From: Lachnospiraceae bacterium UBA1729
GTDB lineage: Bacteria > Bacillota > Clostridia > Lachnospirales > Lachnospiraceae
DNA length: 64,000 nt
Direction: 5' to 3'
Assembly (NCBI GenBank): GCA_002315945.1
Contig: DCIJ01000078.1
Coordinates: 1 to 64,000 of the forward strand
Both the position numbers and the translations under genes were made by a program. Below the pieces are notes generated by a model. It ran no database searches. It saw nothing but the letters and a program-made list of their open reading frames with translations, and was not told where the DNA came from. Every line of letters starts with the position of its first letter. Positions within the stretch are counted from its first letter, which is position 1. Positions 23,552 through 31,156 of this stretch are shown here, one piece after another.

Positions 23552-23606
23552 AGCCTTTGTAGAGTTTTTGAAAAACCGTAGATGTAGTATTGTATATCTC
23601 ACCGCT

Positions 23607-23648
23607 GTTATTAGGGCATTTGGGGGTGTTATTAGGGCATTTTGGGGT
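23607..23648. repeat. Two tandem 21-bp repeats in the degV leader
   Basis: GTTATTAGGGCATTTGGGGGT (split as GTTATTAGGG and CATTTGGGGGT) is followed directly by the same 21 bp with one change. The 21-bp period equals two helical turns. It lies between the promoter and the start codon, so it is transcribed; it may be an operator or an RNA element. Confidence 0.65.
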
Positions 23649-23687
23649 GTTGTTTGAATTATTACAGTTATTAACAGGAGGGTTATT

Positions 23688-24521
23688 GTGAATTACAAAA
23701 TAGTATCAGATTCATCAGCAAATCTTTTTAAACTGAAGGAGCTTGATTTCCAGTCAGTTCCTCTTCATATCATAGTGGCGGACAAAGATTTCGAGGATAG
23801 TGAGACATTGGATCTCAATGAAATGCAAAATAGTCTGTCTTCCCATAACGGAAAATCATCCACCTCCTGCCCCAGTTCGCAGGAGTGGATGGATGCTTTT
23901 GGCAACGCTGATGTGATCTTCTGTGTTACCCTCACAAGTGGCCTGTCCGGTGCATACAACTCTGCCAAAATTGCGGCATCCATGTATGAGTCAGATTATC
24001 CTGGACGCAAGGTTTATGTTATAGACTCTTTATCTACCGGACCTGAAATGGTTCTGTTAATTCACAAAATCGCAGAACTCATCCAGTCTGGCACCGAGAG
24101 TGATGTAATTTTTAACAAAGTCTGTGAATATAAAAAAAGAACCCACCTGTATTTTGAACTTTCTTCTCTGGATAACTTTGTAAAAAACGGAAGAATCAAT
24201 TCTGTAGTTGCAAAAAGTATTGGAATGCTTGGAATAAAAATAATTGGGACAGCCAGCGATGAGGGAACCCTCAAGCCTGTCGACAAGTGCCGTGGAAGCA
24301 GGCGTGGCTACTGCTGCCTTATTTCTCATATGAAAAAATGTGGATACTCTGATGGCCAGGTTATTATTTCTCATACAAATAACCCCTCCGGTGCAGAAGA
24401 AATGAATGAACTTATTCAATCCAATTTTAATTATCACGATGCAGTGATTATGGAAAATCGTGGACTGTGCAGTTACTATGCAGAGCCTGGTTCTGTGCTA
24501 ATTGGCTTCGAAGTGAGCTAG
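23688..24521 (+). CDS. DegV family fatty-acid-binding protein
   Basis: 277 residues: VSDSSANL at the N-terminus, TSCPSSQEWMDAF (loop near residue 62), VTLTSGLSGAYNSAKIAA (about 86-103), VIDSLSTGPEMVLL and a C-terminal lobe. DegV (FakB-like) proteins bind a fatty acid for phosphorylation by FakA. GTG start with GGAGGG upstream. The reading frame ends in a partial REP unit: the last residues VS and the TAG stop are within GTGAGCTAG of the repeat. Confidence 0.9.
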   Translation: MNYKIVSDSSANLFKLKELDFQSVPLHIIVADKDFEDSETLDLNEMQNSLSSHNGKSSTSCPSSQEWMDAFGNADVIFCVTLTSGLSGAYNSAKIAASMYESDYPGRKVYVIDSLSTGPEMVLLIHKIAELIQSGTESDVIFNKVCEYKKRTHLYFELSSLDNFVKNGRINSVVAKSIGMLGIKIIGTASDEGTLKPVDKCRGSRRGYCCLISHMKKCGYSDGQVIISHTNNPSGAEEMNELIQSNFNYHDAVIMENRGLCSYYAEPGSVLIGFEVS

Positions 24522-24595
24522 GGGTGAGCTAGGGGGACGAGGTTGGGGGTTCATTTTTGCAAAAAATGAACCCCCAACCCCGTCCCCCTAGCTCA
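24515..24595. repeat. REP-like hairpin pair (34-bp arms)
   Basis: A 10-bp partial copy at 24515-24524, then units at 24525-24553 and 24567-24595 in opposite orientation. Arms 24525-24558 and 24562-24595 pair over 34 bp with a single mismatch and a 3-nt loop. It lies between the convergent DegV and membrane-protein genes. Confidence 0.92.
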
Positions 24596-24600
24596 TTTTA

Positions 24601-25005
24601 TTACTGTCCACGATGATTCAGGTACAAATATGACCCCCAGAAGAGAACCAGCATGAGGCAAATTGAATAACTGCAAACCAGCATGAGGTCTCTTTTTCCT
24701 ACAACCATACATATAATAGTGGCTATTCCAAGGATAATAACCATCATATATCCTGCCCATGACCAGGCCTGCATTCTCAGATATCTGTTTCTCTCATCAT
24801 TAATTTCAATATCTACCTTCTCCTTATACTCGCTATTATTAATATATTTCACATTCCTGGCCAACTGGATTACTCCAACAGTCAGCAATCCGCCTGCGAA
24901 ACCAGTATACGTATCGTCTATAATTCCAAAAGCCTTGCATGCTATCAGCGCTATACCAATAACAATATAAAATATGTTAAACATTACATTTCTCTTACCG
25001 TTCAT
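24601..25005 (-). CDS. Four-helix membrane protein paired with an HTH regulator
   Basis: 134 residues from the ATG at 25005 (MNGKRNVMF), which follows GAGGAGG; a longer open frame to 25101 would overlap the HTH gene fully. Four hydrophobic segments (IFYIVIGIALIACKAFG; FAGGLLTVGVIQLA; WAGYMMVIILGIATIICMVVG; VCSYSICLMLVLFWGSYLYL) with a short charged loop EYKEKVDIEINDERNRYLRMQAW. The conserved NDERN-type loop occurs in small membrane proteins found next to XRE regulators. Role unknown, possibly an integral-membrane partner of that regulator. Confidence 0.72.
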   Translation of the reverse strand: MNGKRNVMFNIFYIVIGIALIACKAFGIIDDTYTGFAGGLLTVGVIQLARNVKYINNSEYKEKVDIEINDERNRYLRMQAWSWAGYMMVIILGIATIICMVVGKRDLMLVCSYSICLMLVLFWGSYLYLNHRGQ

Positions 25006-25237
25006 CTTCTTCCTCCTCAAAGCAAAATACATCTTCAATAGTAAGTCCAAAAAATTTTGAAATATTGTACGCCAAAAAAATGGATGGATTATATCGCCCA
25101 TTCTCCAAAGAACTGATTGTCTGCCTGGAAACCTTAAGCACTTTTGCCAATTCTTCCTGATTTATCCCTCTGGCCTTTCTAATTTCCTCTATTCGATTTT
25201 TCAAAAAAACCTCCTTAGTAACAGCTATATTTCCCAC
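24995..25237 (-). CDS. XRE-family helix-turn-helix regulator
   Basis: 80 residues, almost all a Cro/CI-type helix-turn-helix: IRKARGINQEELAKVLKVSRQTISSLENGRYNPS (about residues 18-51), then an acidic tail (CFEEEEDER). Overlaps the membrane-protein gene start by 11 bp. An inverted repeat at its own promoter suggests autoregulation. Confidence 0.88.
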   Translation of the reverse strand: MGNIAVTKEVFLKNRIEEIRKARGINQEELAKVLKVSRQTISSLENGRYNPSIFLAYNISKFFGLTIEDVFCFEEEEDER

Positions 25238-25269
25238 TCAAATACACTTGTCAAAAAAATAAAAAAATA

Positions 25270-25321
25270 TGTAAAGTTTTCTTTACATCCGCCATTATAT
25301 AACATTGCTCGCAAATGTCAA
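25270..25321 (-). promoter_or_regulatory. Promoter and operator of the HTH/membrane operon
   Basis: Minus strand: TTGACA (25321-25316), 16 bp, TATAAT (25299-25294). Just downstream, TGTAAAG-TTTT-CTTTACA (25270-25287 in plus coordinates) is a perfect 7-bp inverted repeat placed for repression; a further TTTACAT half-site lies at about 25328. Confidence 0.7.
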
Positions 25322-25371
25322 GTTCACTTTACATATTCTATGTTTTTCATATTATGAATGGACGCTCTCCC

Positions 25372-25432
25372 CGTTGCAGAGTGACACTCCTCGTTACAGA
25401 GGGACACTCCTCGTTGCAAAAGAACCGTCCCC
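25372..25432. repeat. Second repeat family: tandem 20-mers plus GAACCGTCCCC unit
   Basis: Two 20-bp copies (CGTTGCAGAGTGACACTCCT type) at 25372-25391 and 25392-25411, then CGTTGC-AAAAGAACCGTCCCC to 25432. It starts 2 bp beyond the stop codon of the minus-strand gene at 25435. It shares the GGGGACGG core with the first family but not its ends. Confidence 0.85.
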
Positions 25433-25434
25433 AA

Positions 25435-26769
25435 TTACGATCTTTTCATTTTGGATATTCCACAAATAACCTGGAAAGTAGCCAAGTTAAATCCCATTTT
25501 AATTTTTTTAATTTTGCCTATTCCTTCTGACAACTCCAACGTCTGAAGCTCAGAACACTTTATTCCAGTCTCTTCAAAACACTGGCAGAGAGCCTGTGCA
25601 TATTTTTCACCATCAAAGCATGTGGTCAGGGAAAAATAAAATCTGTCATTAATAGAATTAATTTCTAAAACAGGCGTTACACTATCAACAAAGGAGTACA
25701 GCGACTTAATATGCCTGTCAATACTTCCATAGGACATCCTGCCTGCATAACTCACACTTGCAGTACAACGGGCACGCTCTACACACTTTTTAGCCAAAAT
25801 CCTTTTTGCATCCACAGAAGGCATATACGAAAATGCCTTGTCAAGCTTAAGCATACCCTTTAGCTTTGGAATCATTACGATATCTGATGAATCAACAATA
25901 GTCTTTCCTCTGACACATGTATCTAACATCTCCGTATCCATTTCAAAAGATTTCTTTTCAAAACGGAAGGTACAGCTTTGCAGGAAGGGAGGATATGATC
26001 TGCTGACTCCCAAAATGTTTTTCCCATTTACAGCCACAGAAATATCAATCCCCTGGTTAACCGCCTCCGGATGCAGCTTATTGACTGCTTTTGCCATAAG
26101 TATCTGTGCTATTGAATTTGGCGAACCATCGTTTAATCGGGCGAATTCCATTATTTGAGCCGAATCACATTCAAACATGTATACTTTTCCCAGATAGCTT
26201 TTCTTTTCTGGAAAAAAGAAACACTCTCCACCCATTTCCGAATTGAGCTTCTTGCCTTCTTCTTCAACTGGAAAACGACTCTCAGGAAGAGTGGTTTCCT
26301 CCAGACTCATGTCTTCAAGAATCCATTCATAACTAGCGTTACACTTTATTTCTTCACCCTTTAATCGATAATACTCAAGTAGAATACGGCCAACAAATGC
26401 CCCCATTCCGCTGCCGTCTGTCAGCCCATGAAAAAAATATGCTGTCAACTGATTATCACAGACACTAATTCGATATAAAAAATCATCATTATCGCGCCCA
26501 TTAATCACATAAGCTTTACTATCCTCATATATCCTTGGCTCTTTATCATGCTTGACCCAGACCAGGGATTTATCCTTCTCAAACAACTTTACCTGAAAAT
26601 ATGGAAATCTTTTCGCACTGATTTTCAGAGCTTCATCCATCATTTTTACATCTATCTTTTCATCAAGAGTATATCTCATTGCTGCAAAAGTAGAATGCTT
26701 TCCATCCATGGCATATGCAAATAGTTTTGCTCCAACAGACATCTCAAACTCTGGTATTTTTTTTGTCAT
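25435..26769 (-). CDS. Condensation/acyltransferase-like protein (alcohol acetyltransferase type)
   Basis: About 444 residues. HGLTDGSGMGAFVGRIL near residue 115 fits the HxxxDG active-site motif of the condensation/CoA-dependent acyltransferase superfamily (WES/DGAT, alcohol acetyltransferases). Only the second histidine of HHxxxDG is present, as in some members. Other features are the N-terminal FAYAMDGKHSTFAAMRYTLDEKID and a later SYAGRMSYGSIDRHIKSL. The ATG at 26769 follows GGAGAAG. Monocistronic-looking, between two arrays of the second repeat family. Substrate unknown. Confidence 0.65.
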   Translation of the reverse strand: MTKKIPEFEMSVGAKLFAYAMDGKHSTFAAMRYTLDEKIDVKMMDEALKISAKRFPYFQVKLFEKDKSLVWVKHDKEPRIYEDSKAYVINGRDNDDFLYRISVCDNQLTAYFFHGLTDGSGMGAFVGRILLEYYRLKGEEIKCNASYEWILEDMSLEETTLPESRFPVEEEGKKLNSEMGGECFFFPEKKSYLGKVYMFECDSAQIMEFARLNDGSPNSIAQILMAKAVNKLHPEAVNQGIDISVAVNGKNILGVSRSYPPFLQSCTFRFEKKSFEMDTEMLDTCVRGKTIVDSSDIVMIPKLKGMLKLDKAFSYMPSVDAKRILAKKCVERARCTASVSYAGRMSYGSIDRHIKSLYSFVDSVTPVLEINSINDRFYFSLTTCFDGEKYAQALCQCFEETGIKCSELQTLELSEGIGKIKKIKMGFNLATFQVICGISKMKRS

Positions 26770-26796
26770 TATATTAACTTCTCCCAAAACTTACTT

Positions 26797-26902
26797 CGTT
26801 GCAGAGGGACACTCCTCGTTACAGAGGGACACTCCTCATTACAGAGGGACACTCCTCGTTGCAAAAGAACCGTCCCCAACAGTGGACAAAAGAACCGTCC
26901 CC
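26797..26902. repeat. Second repeat family: three 20-mers and two GAACCGTCCCC units
   Basis: 20-bp copies at 26797, 26817 and 26837 (consensus CGTTACAGAGGGACACTCCT), then CGTTGC-AAAAGAACCGTCCCC (26857-26877) and GTGGAC-AAAAGAACCGTCCCC (to 26902). The shikimate kinase frame runs through it from 26902 and stops inside the third 20-mer (TAA, 26841-26839). Confidence 0.88.
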
Positions 26903-27384
26903 ACTTCGGAAAGGGTTTCCTCCAGGCTAAGGCCGTCCTCTTTTACGATAATGTCTGCATATTTTTCATACAGGGGTGTTCTTTCGTTATATAAATCAAG
27001 CAGGGTCTGCCCCTCTCGAAGCACAACACCTCGTCCCTTCAGATTGGATAATCGCTTTTCCAGTTCTTCATATGCCAAAGATAGGTAGACAACTGTACCT
27101 ATCTCCTTCAGATGCTCCATGGCATCAGCCTCATACACTACACTTCCGCCTGTGGAAATAATACTGTTGTGGCAATCAATACTGGCGTTGACTTCTCCTT
27201 CGATTTTCAAGAAGCCCTCCACACCTTCTGCTGCAATTATTTCTCTCAACAGGCGCTTTTCTCTCTTTTGAATCAGCAGATCAGCATCTACAAATTCATA
27301 TCCCAGCTCTTTGGCAGCAATTACACCAATGGTGCTCTTGCCTACAGCTGGCATACCAATCAATACTATATTATCCTTAATCAT
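26839..27384 (-). CDS. aroK: Shikimate kinase with a repeat-encoded C-terminal tail
   Basis: Phosphorylates shikimate with ATP in the aromatic amino-acid pathway. P-loop GMPAVGKST (residues 10-18), shikimate-binding D34 region (FVDADLLIQ), STGGSVV (about 76-82) and the lid RGVVLREGQTLLDLYNERTPLYEKYAD. Conserved sequence ends at about residue 161 (SLEETLSEV). The last 20 residues (GTVLLSTVGDGS through RSVPL) are entirely translated from the second repeat family, so the repeat has replaced the native stop. The first codons overlap the yqeK end by 8 bp. Confidence 0.9.
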   Translation of the reverse strand: MIKDNIVLIGMPAVGKSTIGVIAAKELGYEFVDADLLIQKREKRLLREIIAAEGVEGFLKIEGEVNASIDCHNSIISTGGSVVYEADAMEHLKEIGTVVYLSLAYEELEKRLSNLKGRGVVLREGQTLLDLYNERTPLYEKYADIIVKEDGLSLEETLSEVGTVLLSTVGDGSFATRSVPL

Positions 27385-27973
27385 CTATTTTCTCCCTTTG
27401 CATTCCAACATAATAATCATATGTTTCCTGGGTTATTGGGTCAATATTAGCATTCTTACTATTAAGGAACTCCAGACAGCTCTTTAATTCCAGCTTAACC
27501 GCTTCATCAATATCTCTAAAGGAAAGCTGCCTTATCTCCTCCAGATATGGAATATTCTTTCTTGCCGGTTCAATATAGTCAGCCACATATACTATTTTTT
27601 CCAAAAGACTCATATCCGGACGACCGGTAGTATGCCACCTGATGGCCGATAGTATTTCTTCATCCTCTATTCCATACTGGTGTCTGGCCACACCGGCACC
27701 CAGCTTTGCATGAATCAGAGCCGGACTCTCAAGTTCAGCCTTAGTCAGATCAATTCCATATTTTTTACACAGCTTAAGCTGTTTTTCAACATCCATACAC
27801 TTGGCACAGTCATGAAGCAAGCCTGCAAAAAGGGCTTTTTCAAAATCATAGCCTTGAGCCATCGCCATACTGCAGGCGCAATAGGCTACTCCCAGAGTAT
27901 GATCAAAACGCTTTGGTGTCAGTTCCTTTGAAAGCTTTTTTCTTATTTTTTCTAATTCTTCAGTATTATGCAT
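27377..27973 (-). CDS. yqeK: HD-domain nucleotide hydrolase, YqeK family
   Basis: 198 residues; HD metal-binding motifs: H24 (RFDHTLGVAYCA), HD pair in FAGLLHDCAKCM (about residues 49-60), H at SPALIHAKLGA and D in VYVADYIEPAR. YqeK members hydrolyse diadenosine tetraphosphate symmetrically. It is usually with nadD and rsfS, but here it precedes shikimate kinase with an 8-bp overlap. Confidence 0.9.
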   Translation of the reverse strand: MHNTEELEKIRKKLSKELTPKRFDHTLGVAYCACSMAMAQGYDFEKALFAGLLHDCAKCMDVEKQLKLCKKYGIDLTKAELESPALIHAKLGAGVARHQYGIEDEEILSAIRWHTTGRPDMSLLEKIVYVADYIEPARKNIPYLEEIRQLSFRDIDEAVKLELKSCLEFLNSKNANIDPITQETYDYYVGMQREKIDD

Positions 27974-28030
27974 CTTTTTCCCTCTTCTATTAAGCTATTA
28001 TACCACTCTCATCCAATGTAAAGAAACTAT

Positions 28031-28059
28031 TTGACAAATTATCGGTAGACCGATACATT
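28031..28059 (+). promoter_or_regulatory. Promoter with internal operator for the HTH/nucleotidyltransferase pair
   Basis: TTGACA (28031-28036), 17 bp, TACATT (28054-28059). The spacer is almost wholly the palindrome ATCGGT-AG-ACCGAT (28041-28054), so a protein bound there would block RNA polymerase. It lies 21 bp upstream of the first gene, which encodes an HTH protein. Confidence 0.75.
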
Positions 28060-28079
28060 GATGCTAAGAGGTGATTTCT

Positions 28080-28604
28080 ATGGATTTTGTTGTTGAATTA
28101 AAAAAACAGAATATGAATATAAGAATTTGCTCACAGAAGAGTGGAATTCCTTATGCGACTCTTTATCCCATTATAAAGGGACAGGTGGATATAGGTACCT
28201 GCGCTTACTATACAGTAGAAAAATTAGCTAAAACTCTTGGCTATCGTCCGGATCAGATTGTTTATCATAAGGAGGATTTTCAGACCTTTAGAAATAACCT
28301 GCACCATGATATCAAGAGGAATGATTTGCAGACAGTACTAGGAATTATTGAGCATGAAGATGTGGAATATTACCGCTTGCATCATGATTACATCAAAATG
28401 CTTTACCTTGTTGCAACAGTAGATTATATCAGTAAAAAATATAGTATTCCACTTAGCAACAAATATGATGAAATAAGACAGATGAAGCTTGAGGAACCAT
28501 TTTTCGTGGGCGATGCGGTGCTTCTTGGAAAGAAAAAGGAAGCCGGAATTGAAGAGTTTGCAAAATACAATATCATAGAGGGGGATTTGTATGATGCCGT
28601 CTGA
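28080..28604 (+). CDS. HTH protein, putative antitoxin of a two-gene module
   Basis: 174 residues. The N-terminal helix-turn-helix covers MNIRICSQKSGIPYATLYPIIKGQVDIGTCAYYTVEKLAKTLGY (XRE/YdcS-like). The rest is helical with no family I recognise. The ATG at 28080 has AGAGGTGAT upstream; a GTG nine bases earlier is also open. It overlaps the next gene by 14 bp. Promoter palindrome and coupling fit an autoregulated antitoxin; the order antitoxin-then-nucleotidyltransferase is as in AbiE-like systems. Confidence 0.72.
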   Translation: MDFVVELKKQNMNIRICSQKSGIPYATLYPIIKGQVDIGTCAYYTVEKLAKTLGYRPDQIVYHKEDFQTFRNNLHHDIKRNDLQTVLGIIEHEDVEYYRLHHDYIKMLYLVATVDYISKKYSIPLSNKYDEIRQMKLEEPFFVGDAVLLGKKKEAGIEEFAKYNIIEGDLYDAV

Positions 28605-29313
28605 TAAAAAGATTACAAGAGAGAATGCGCCGTATATTATAAAACAGTTTGCAAAAGAATATCGTAAGGAATTGGGAAAGGTTCCCGGAGAAATTATTAT
28701 CGTTGGTGGCGGTAGCATTATGCTTAATTACAAATTTCGCAATGCTACACAGGATTTTGATGTGATTCTTAAAACGGTATCTGGCGTAACAGATATTATT
28801 AAGAAATTTGCTGACGAAAACGGACTCCCCAGGGACTGGATGAATACGGATTTTATCAAGACTGCATCCTATTCAGATATGTTATCTGAAGTATCAAAAC
28901 ACCTATGGACTCTTAATAACGGAACCTTGGAGATTAGAACGGTTTCAGGAGTATATCTGATTGCAATGAAACTGATTGCTCATAGGGACTATCGAAATGA
29001 TATTTCTGATGCAATTGGCATCTTGATAGAGGAGCGAGAAAACGGCGCAAGTATAACATATGATGATATTGTTATGGCTTATCAAAAATTATATAGGTGT
29101 GATATTCCTGAGGAAATAGCAAAAATTGTTAGGGAATTCTCAGTGCTTCCAATATTGGAACTTAAAGAGTTTTATGAGAATCAAAGGAATTCTGAGCATG
29201 AAATTGGCGGGAAAATTATCACATATATAGATGAAGGGGCAGATATCAATACCAGAAATGTAGAGGATGTTATCGAAGCAATAAAGAGAAAAATGAAGGG
29301 TGATGAAAGATGA
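28591..29313 (+). CDS. DUF6036-like nucleotidyltransferase, putative toxin
   Basis: 240 residues. Nucleotidyltransferase signature GGGSIMLNYKFRNATQDFDVIL (about residues 38-58): GG/GS followed by DxD-like DFDV. RTVSGVYLIAMKLIAHRDYRNDISDAIGIL continues the fold as in DUF6036/AbiEii-like proteins. Downstream partner of the HTH gene with a 14-bp overlap. By family analogy it may nucleotidylate tRNA or another target and be neutralised by its partner; activity is not provable here. Confidence 0.75.
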   Translation: MMPSDKKITRENAPYIIKQFAKEYRKELGKVPGEIIIVGGGSIMLNYKFRNATQDFDVILKTVSGVTDIIKKFADENGLPRDWMNTDFIKTASYSDMLSEVSKHLWTLNNGTLEIRTVSGVYLIAMKLIAHRDYRNDISDAIGILIEERENGASITYDDIVMAYQKLYRCDIPEEIAKIVREFSVLPILELKEFYENQRNSEHEIGGKIITYIDEGADINTRNVEDVIEAIKRKMKGDER

Positions 29314-29397
29314 GAACATTTGAAAGCGAAGAGGAACGTCCCGGAGGGGGCAATTACACAAATGCTTGCATAATGAAAACATATCTGATAATATACC

Positions 29398-29449
29398 TCA
29401 GGCATTGGTCAGTTCGAAACCTTCCTGACCTAAAACAAAACTAAAGGAG
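29398..29449 (+). ncRNA. PreQ1-I-like riboswitch
   Basis: Upstream of queT: UCAGG (29398-29402) pairs with CCUGA as P1; UUGGU in the loop can pair with ACUAA at the 3' end as a pseudoknot P2; the linker is A-rich (AAAACAAAA). The 3' strand merges with the ribosome site (CUAAAGGAG), so ligand binding would hide it. These are the hallmarks of small preQ1-I aptamers. The first loop is longer than usual (about 20 nt), so a variant is likely. Confidence 0.6.
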
Positions 29450-29456
29450 AAAAATC

Positions 29457-29984
29457 ATGAATAGTAAAACACTTCACTTAACCCGCGGCGCTCTCATTGC
29501 CGCTCTCTATGTCATACTGACATATGTTGCCAATGCATTTGGACTTGCCAGTGGCGACATCCAGGTTCGTATCAGCGAGGCTCTTACAATCCTTCCCCTG
29601 TTTACCTTTGATGCAGTTCCAGGCTTATTTATCGGATGCATATTGAGCAATATGCTGACAGGCTGCATGCCTTTGGATACAGTATTTGGTTCTCTGGCAA
29701 CCCTGCTGGGAGCTTTGGGAACCTATGCAATCGGCAGAAAAATTGGATTTATGAATCCTGGCTTTAAGGATTCAAAGCTTAATAAGCTTAAATTCTTAGG
29801 CTGCCTGCCTCCTATCCTTGCTAATACCATTATTGTTCCGTTCATTCTTGCATATGTATATATGGTTGAAGGTGCCATCCCTGTATTTATGCTTACTGTA
29901 GGAGCTGGGGAGGTTATCTCCTGTGGTATTCTGGGAATTATCTTTATGCTTTCCCTGGAAAAATATAAGACAATATTTAAATAA
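29457..29984 (+). CDS. queT: QueT-type queuosine precursor transporter
   Basis: 175 residues, about five to six membrane helices. It opens LTRGALIAALYVILTYVANAFGLASGDIQVRISEALTILPLF, with the RxSEALxxLP motif of QueT substrate-binding subunits. IGCILSNMLTGCMPLDTVFGSLATLLGAL continues the family. It is predicted to import preQ1/preQ0. The leader carries a preQ1-I-like element overlapping the ribosome site, which supports the call independently. Ends at a bidirectional terminator shared with the convergent FMN enzyme. Confidence 0.9.
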   Translation: MNSKTLHLTRGALIAALYVILTYVANAFGLASGDIQVRISEALTILPLFTFDAVPGLFIGCILSNMLTGCMPLDTVFGSLATLLGALGTYAIGRKIGFMNPGFKDSKLNKLKFLGCLPPILANTIIVPFILAYVYMVEGAIPVFMLTVGAGEVISCGILGIIFMLSLEKYKTIFK

Positions 29985-29996
29985 TATTTCATTAAT

Positions 29997-30022
29997 AAAG
30001 GTGCGCCTTACGGCGCACCTTT
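29997..30022. terminator. Bidirectional terminator between queT and the FMN enzyme
   Basis: AAAGGTGCGCC-TTAC-GGCGCACCTTT, followed by TT on the plus strand and an AT-rich tract on the minus strand; it sits between convergent stops. Confidence 0.85.
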
Positions 30023-30031
30023 TAAATCCTT

Positions 30032-31057
30032 TTAAATTCTCACCATATCTCTTGTAATCTGGGAAATACTTCTGGCTCCACACATATACATGGTATCTGT
30101 CAGTTCAGCCCTAAGCTTGTCAAAGTAGCACTCCAGCCCTGCCTGTCCTCCACCAAAGTAAGAGATAATTACAGGACGGCATATCATACAAATATCTGCA
30201 CCCAAAGCATATGCCTTGAACATATCAATTCCTGAGCGAATACCACCGTCTACAATAATAGTAGCTTTTCCATTAACTGCCTGGGCAATCTCTTCCAGCA
30301 CCTCAGCAGTAGCAGGAGTGTCTGAAAGTACTCTTCCACCATGGTTTGAAACTATGATGGCATCAGCCCCGGCTTCAATTGCCTTCAGTGCACTTTTCGC
30401 TGTCATAACACCCTTAATTACAAGTGGCACACCGGCTGCTTCCTTAAGCATACGAATCTGCTCCACTGATTTGGTTCCTCCTGAACCATGGCATTCCTTC
30501 AGGTGAGGCAGACCAGCACTGTCCACAACCACAGATATTGCTAATGGTGACTGTCCCTCATTACATCGCTTCATCTGAGCAACGATATTTTCATCAGCTT
30601 CAGGATTGATTACAGGAACTCCATTATTTCCATGAGCCATACGTGATTTAATTGCTGCTACATGAGTAAGCTCTTCAAGACCTGTGCTGTAAAAATGCAT
30701 AAGTCCACGAGTCTCGCAGGCTGCCATGCACTGTTCATTAAAATCCTTCACATCACTGTCAGGATGATACTGAAGCCTTATTGAACCAACCGGTGCTGTC
30801 AGCAGAGGCATGTCAAGCTTTCTGCCAAATAGACTGGTGCTGGTATCAATCTCAGTGTTAGCAACAATAGTATCCATATTAAGTTTAATTTTGTGCCATG
30901 CATTGTAGTTATCATTGGCTCCATTTCCAGGTCCCTTTGAGCCAGGTCCTGGCAAAGTATTTCTGCAGGCCAGTCCGTTACACACTGGACACACCTTGCA
31001 GGTAGTACCAATGTTTTGTTTCGCTGTTTCTAAAACCTCTGAATAGTTCATTTTCAT
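30032..31057 (-). CDS. FMN-dependent alpha-hydroxy-acid oxidizing protein
   Basis: 341 residues, (beta/alpha)8 FMN barrel of the lactate/glycolate oxidase family. Visible are LTAPVGS (FMN), LVIKGVMTAKSALKAIEAGADAIIVSNHGGRVLS with the catalytic-base HGGR, TIIVDGGIRSGIDMFKAYALGAD and the phosphate loop. The N-terminus has CKVCPVCNGLACRN, a four-cysteine cluster that classic oxidases lack but which occurs in anaerobe homologues; it could bind iron or zinc. GGGGGAG precedes the start. Monocistronic. The acceptor in an anaerobe is unlikely to be oxygen. Confidence 0.85.
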   Translation of the reverse strand: MKMNYSEVLETAKQNIGTTCKVCPVCNGLACRNTLPGPGSKGPGNGANDNYNAWHKIKLNMDTIVANTEIDTSTSLFGRKLDMPLLTAPVGSIRLQYHPDSDVKDFNEQCMAACETRGLMHFYSTGLEELTHVAAIKSRMAHGNNGVPVINPEADENIVAQMKRCNEGQSPLAISVVVDSAGLPHLKECHGSGGTKSVEQIRMLKEAAGVPLVIKGVMTAKSALKAIEAGADAIIVSNHGGRVLSDTPATAEVLEEIAQAVNGKATIIVDGGIRSGIDMFKAYALGADICMICRPVIISYFGGGQAGLECYFDKLRAELTDTMYMCGARSISQITRDMVRI

Positions 31058-31156
31058 GTCTCCCCCAGTTATTATTTACTATATTTTTTTACTATATTGT
31101 TTTGCCATATTGTTTTGATTCATTGTTATTATATATGATTTTGCTGCATTGTTGTC

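Noticed and set aside
29310..29444. 44-residue open frame starting ATGA-overlapped with the nucleotidyltransferase stop
   Set aside because: Its second half coincides with the preQ1-I-like element and its codon content is odd; more likely leader RNA than a gene.
31058..31156. Repeated ATTGTTTT stretches before the FMN enzyme gene
   Set aside because: Low-complexity AT-rich sequence without a fixed unit.
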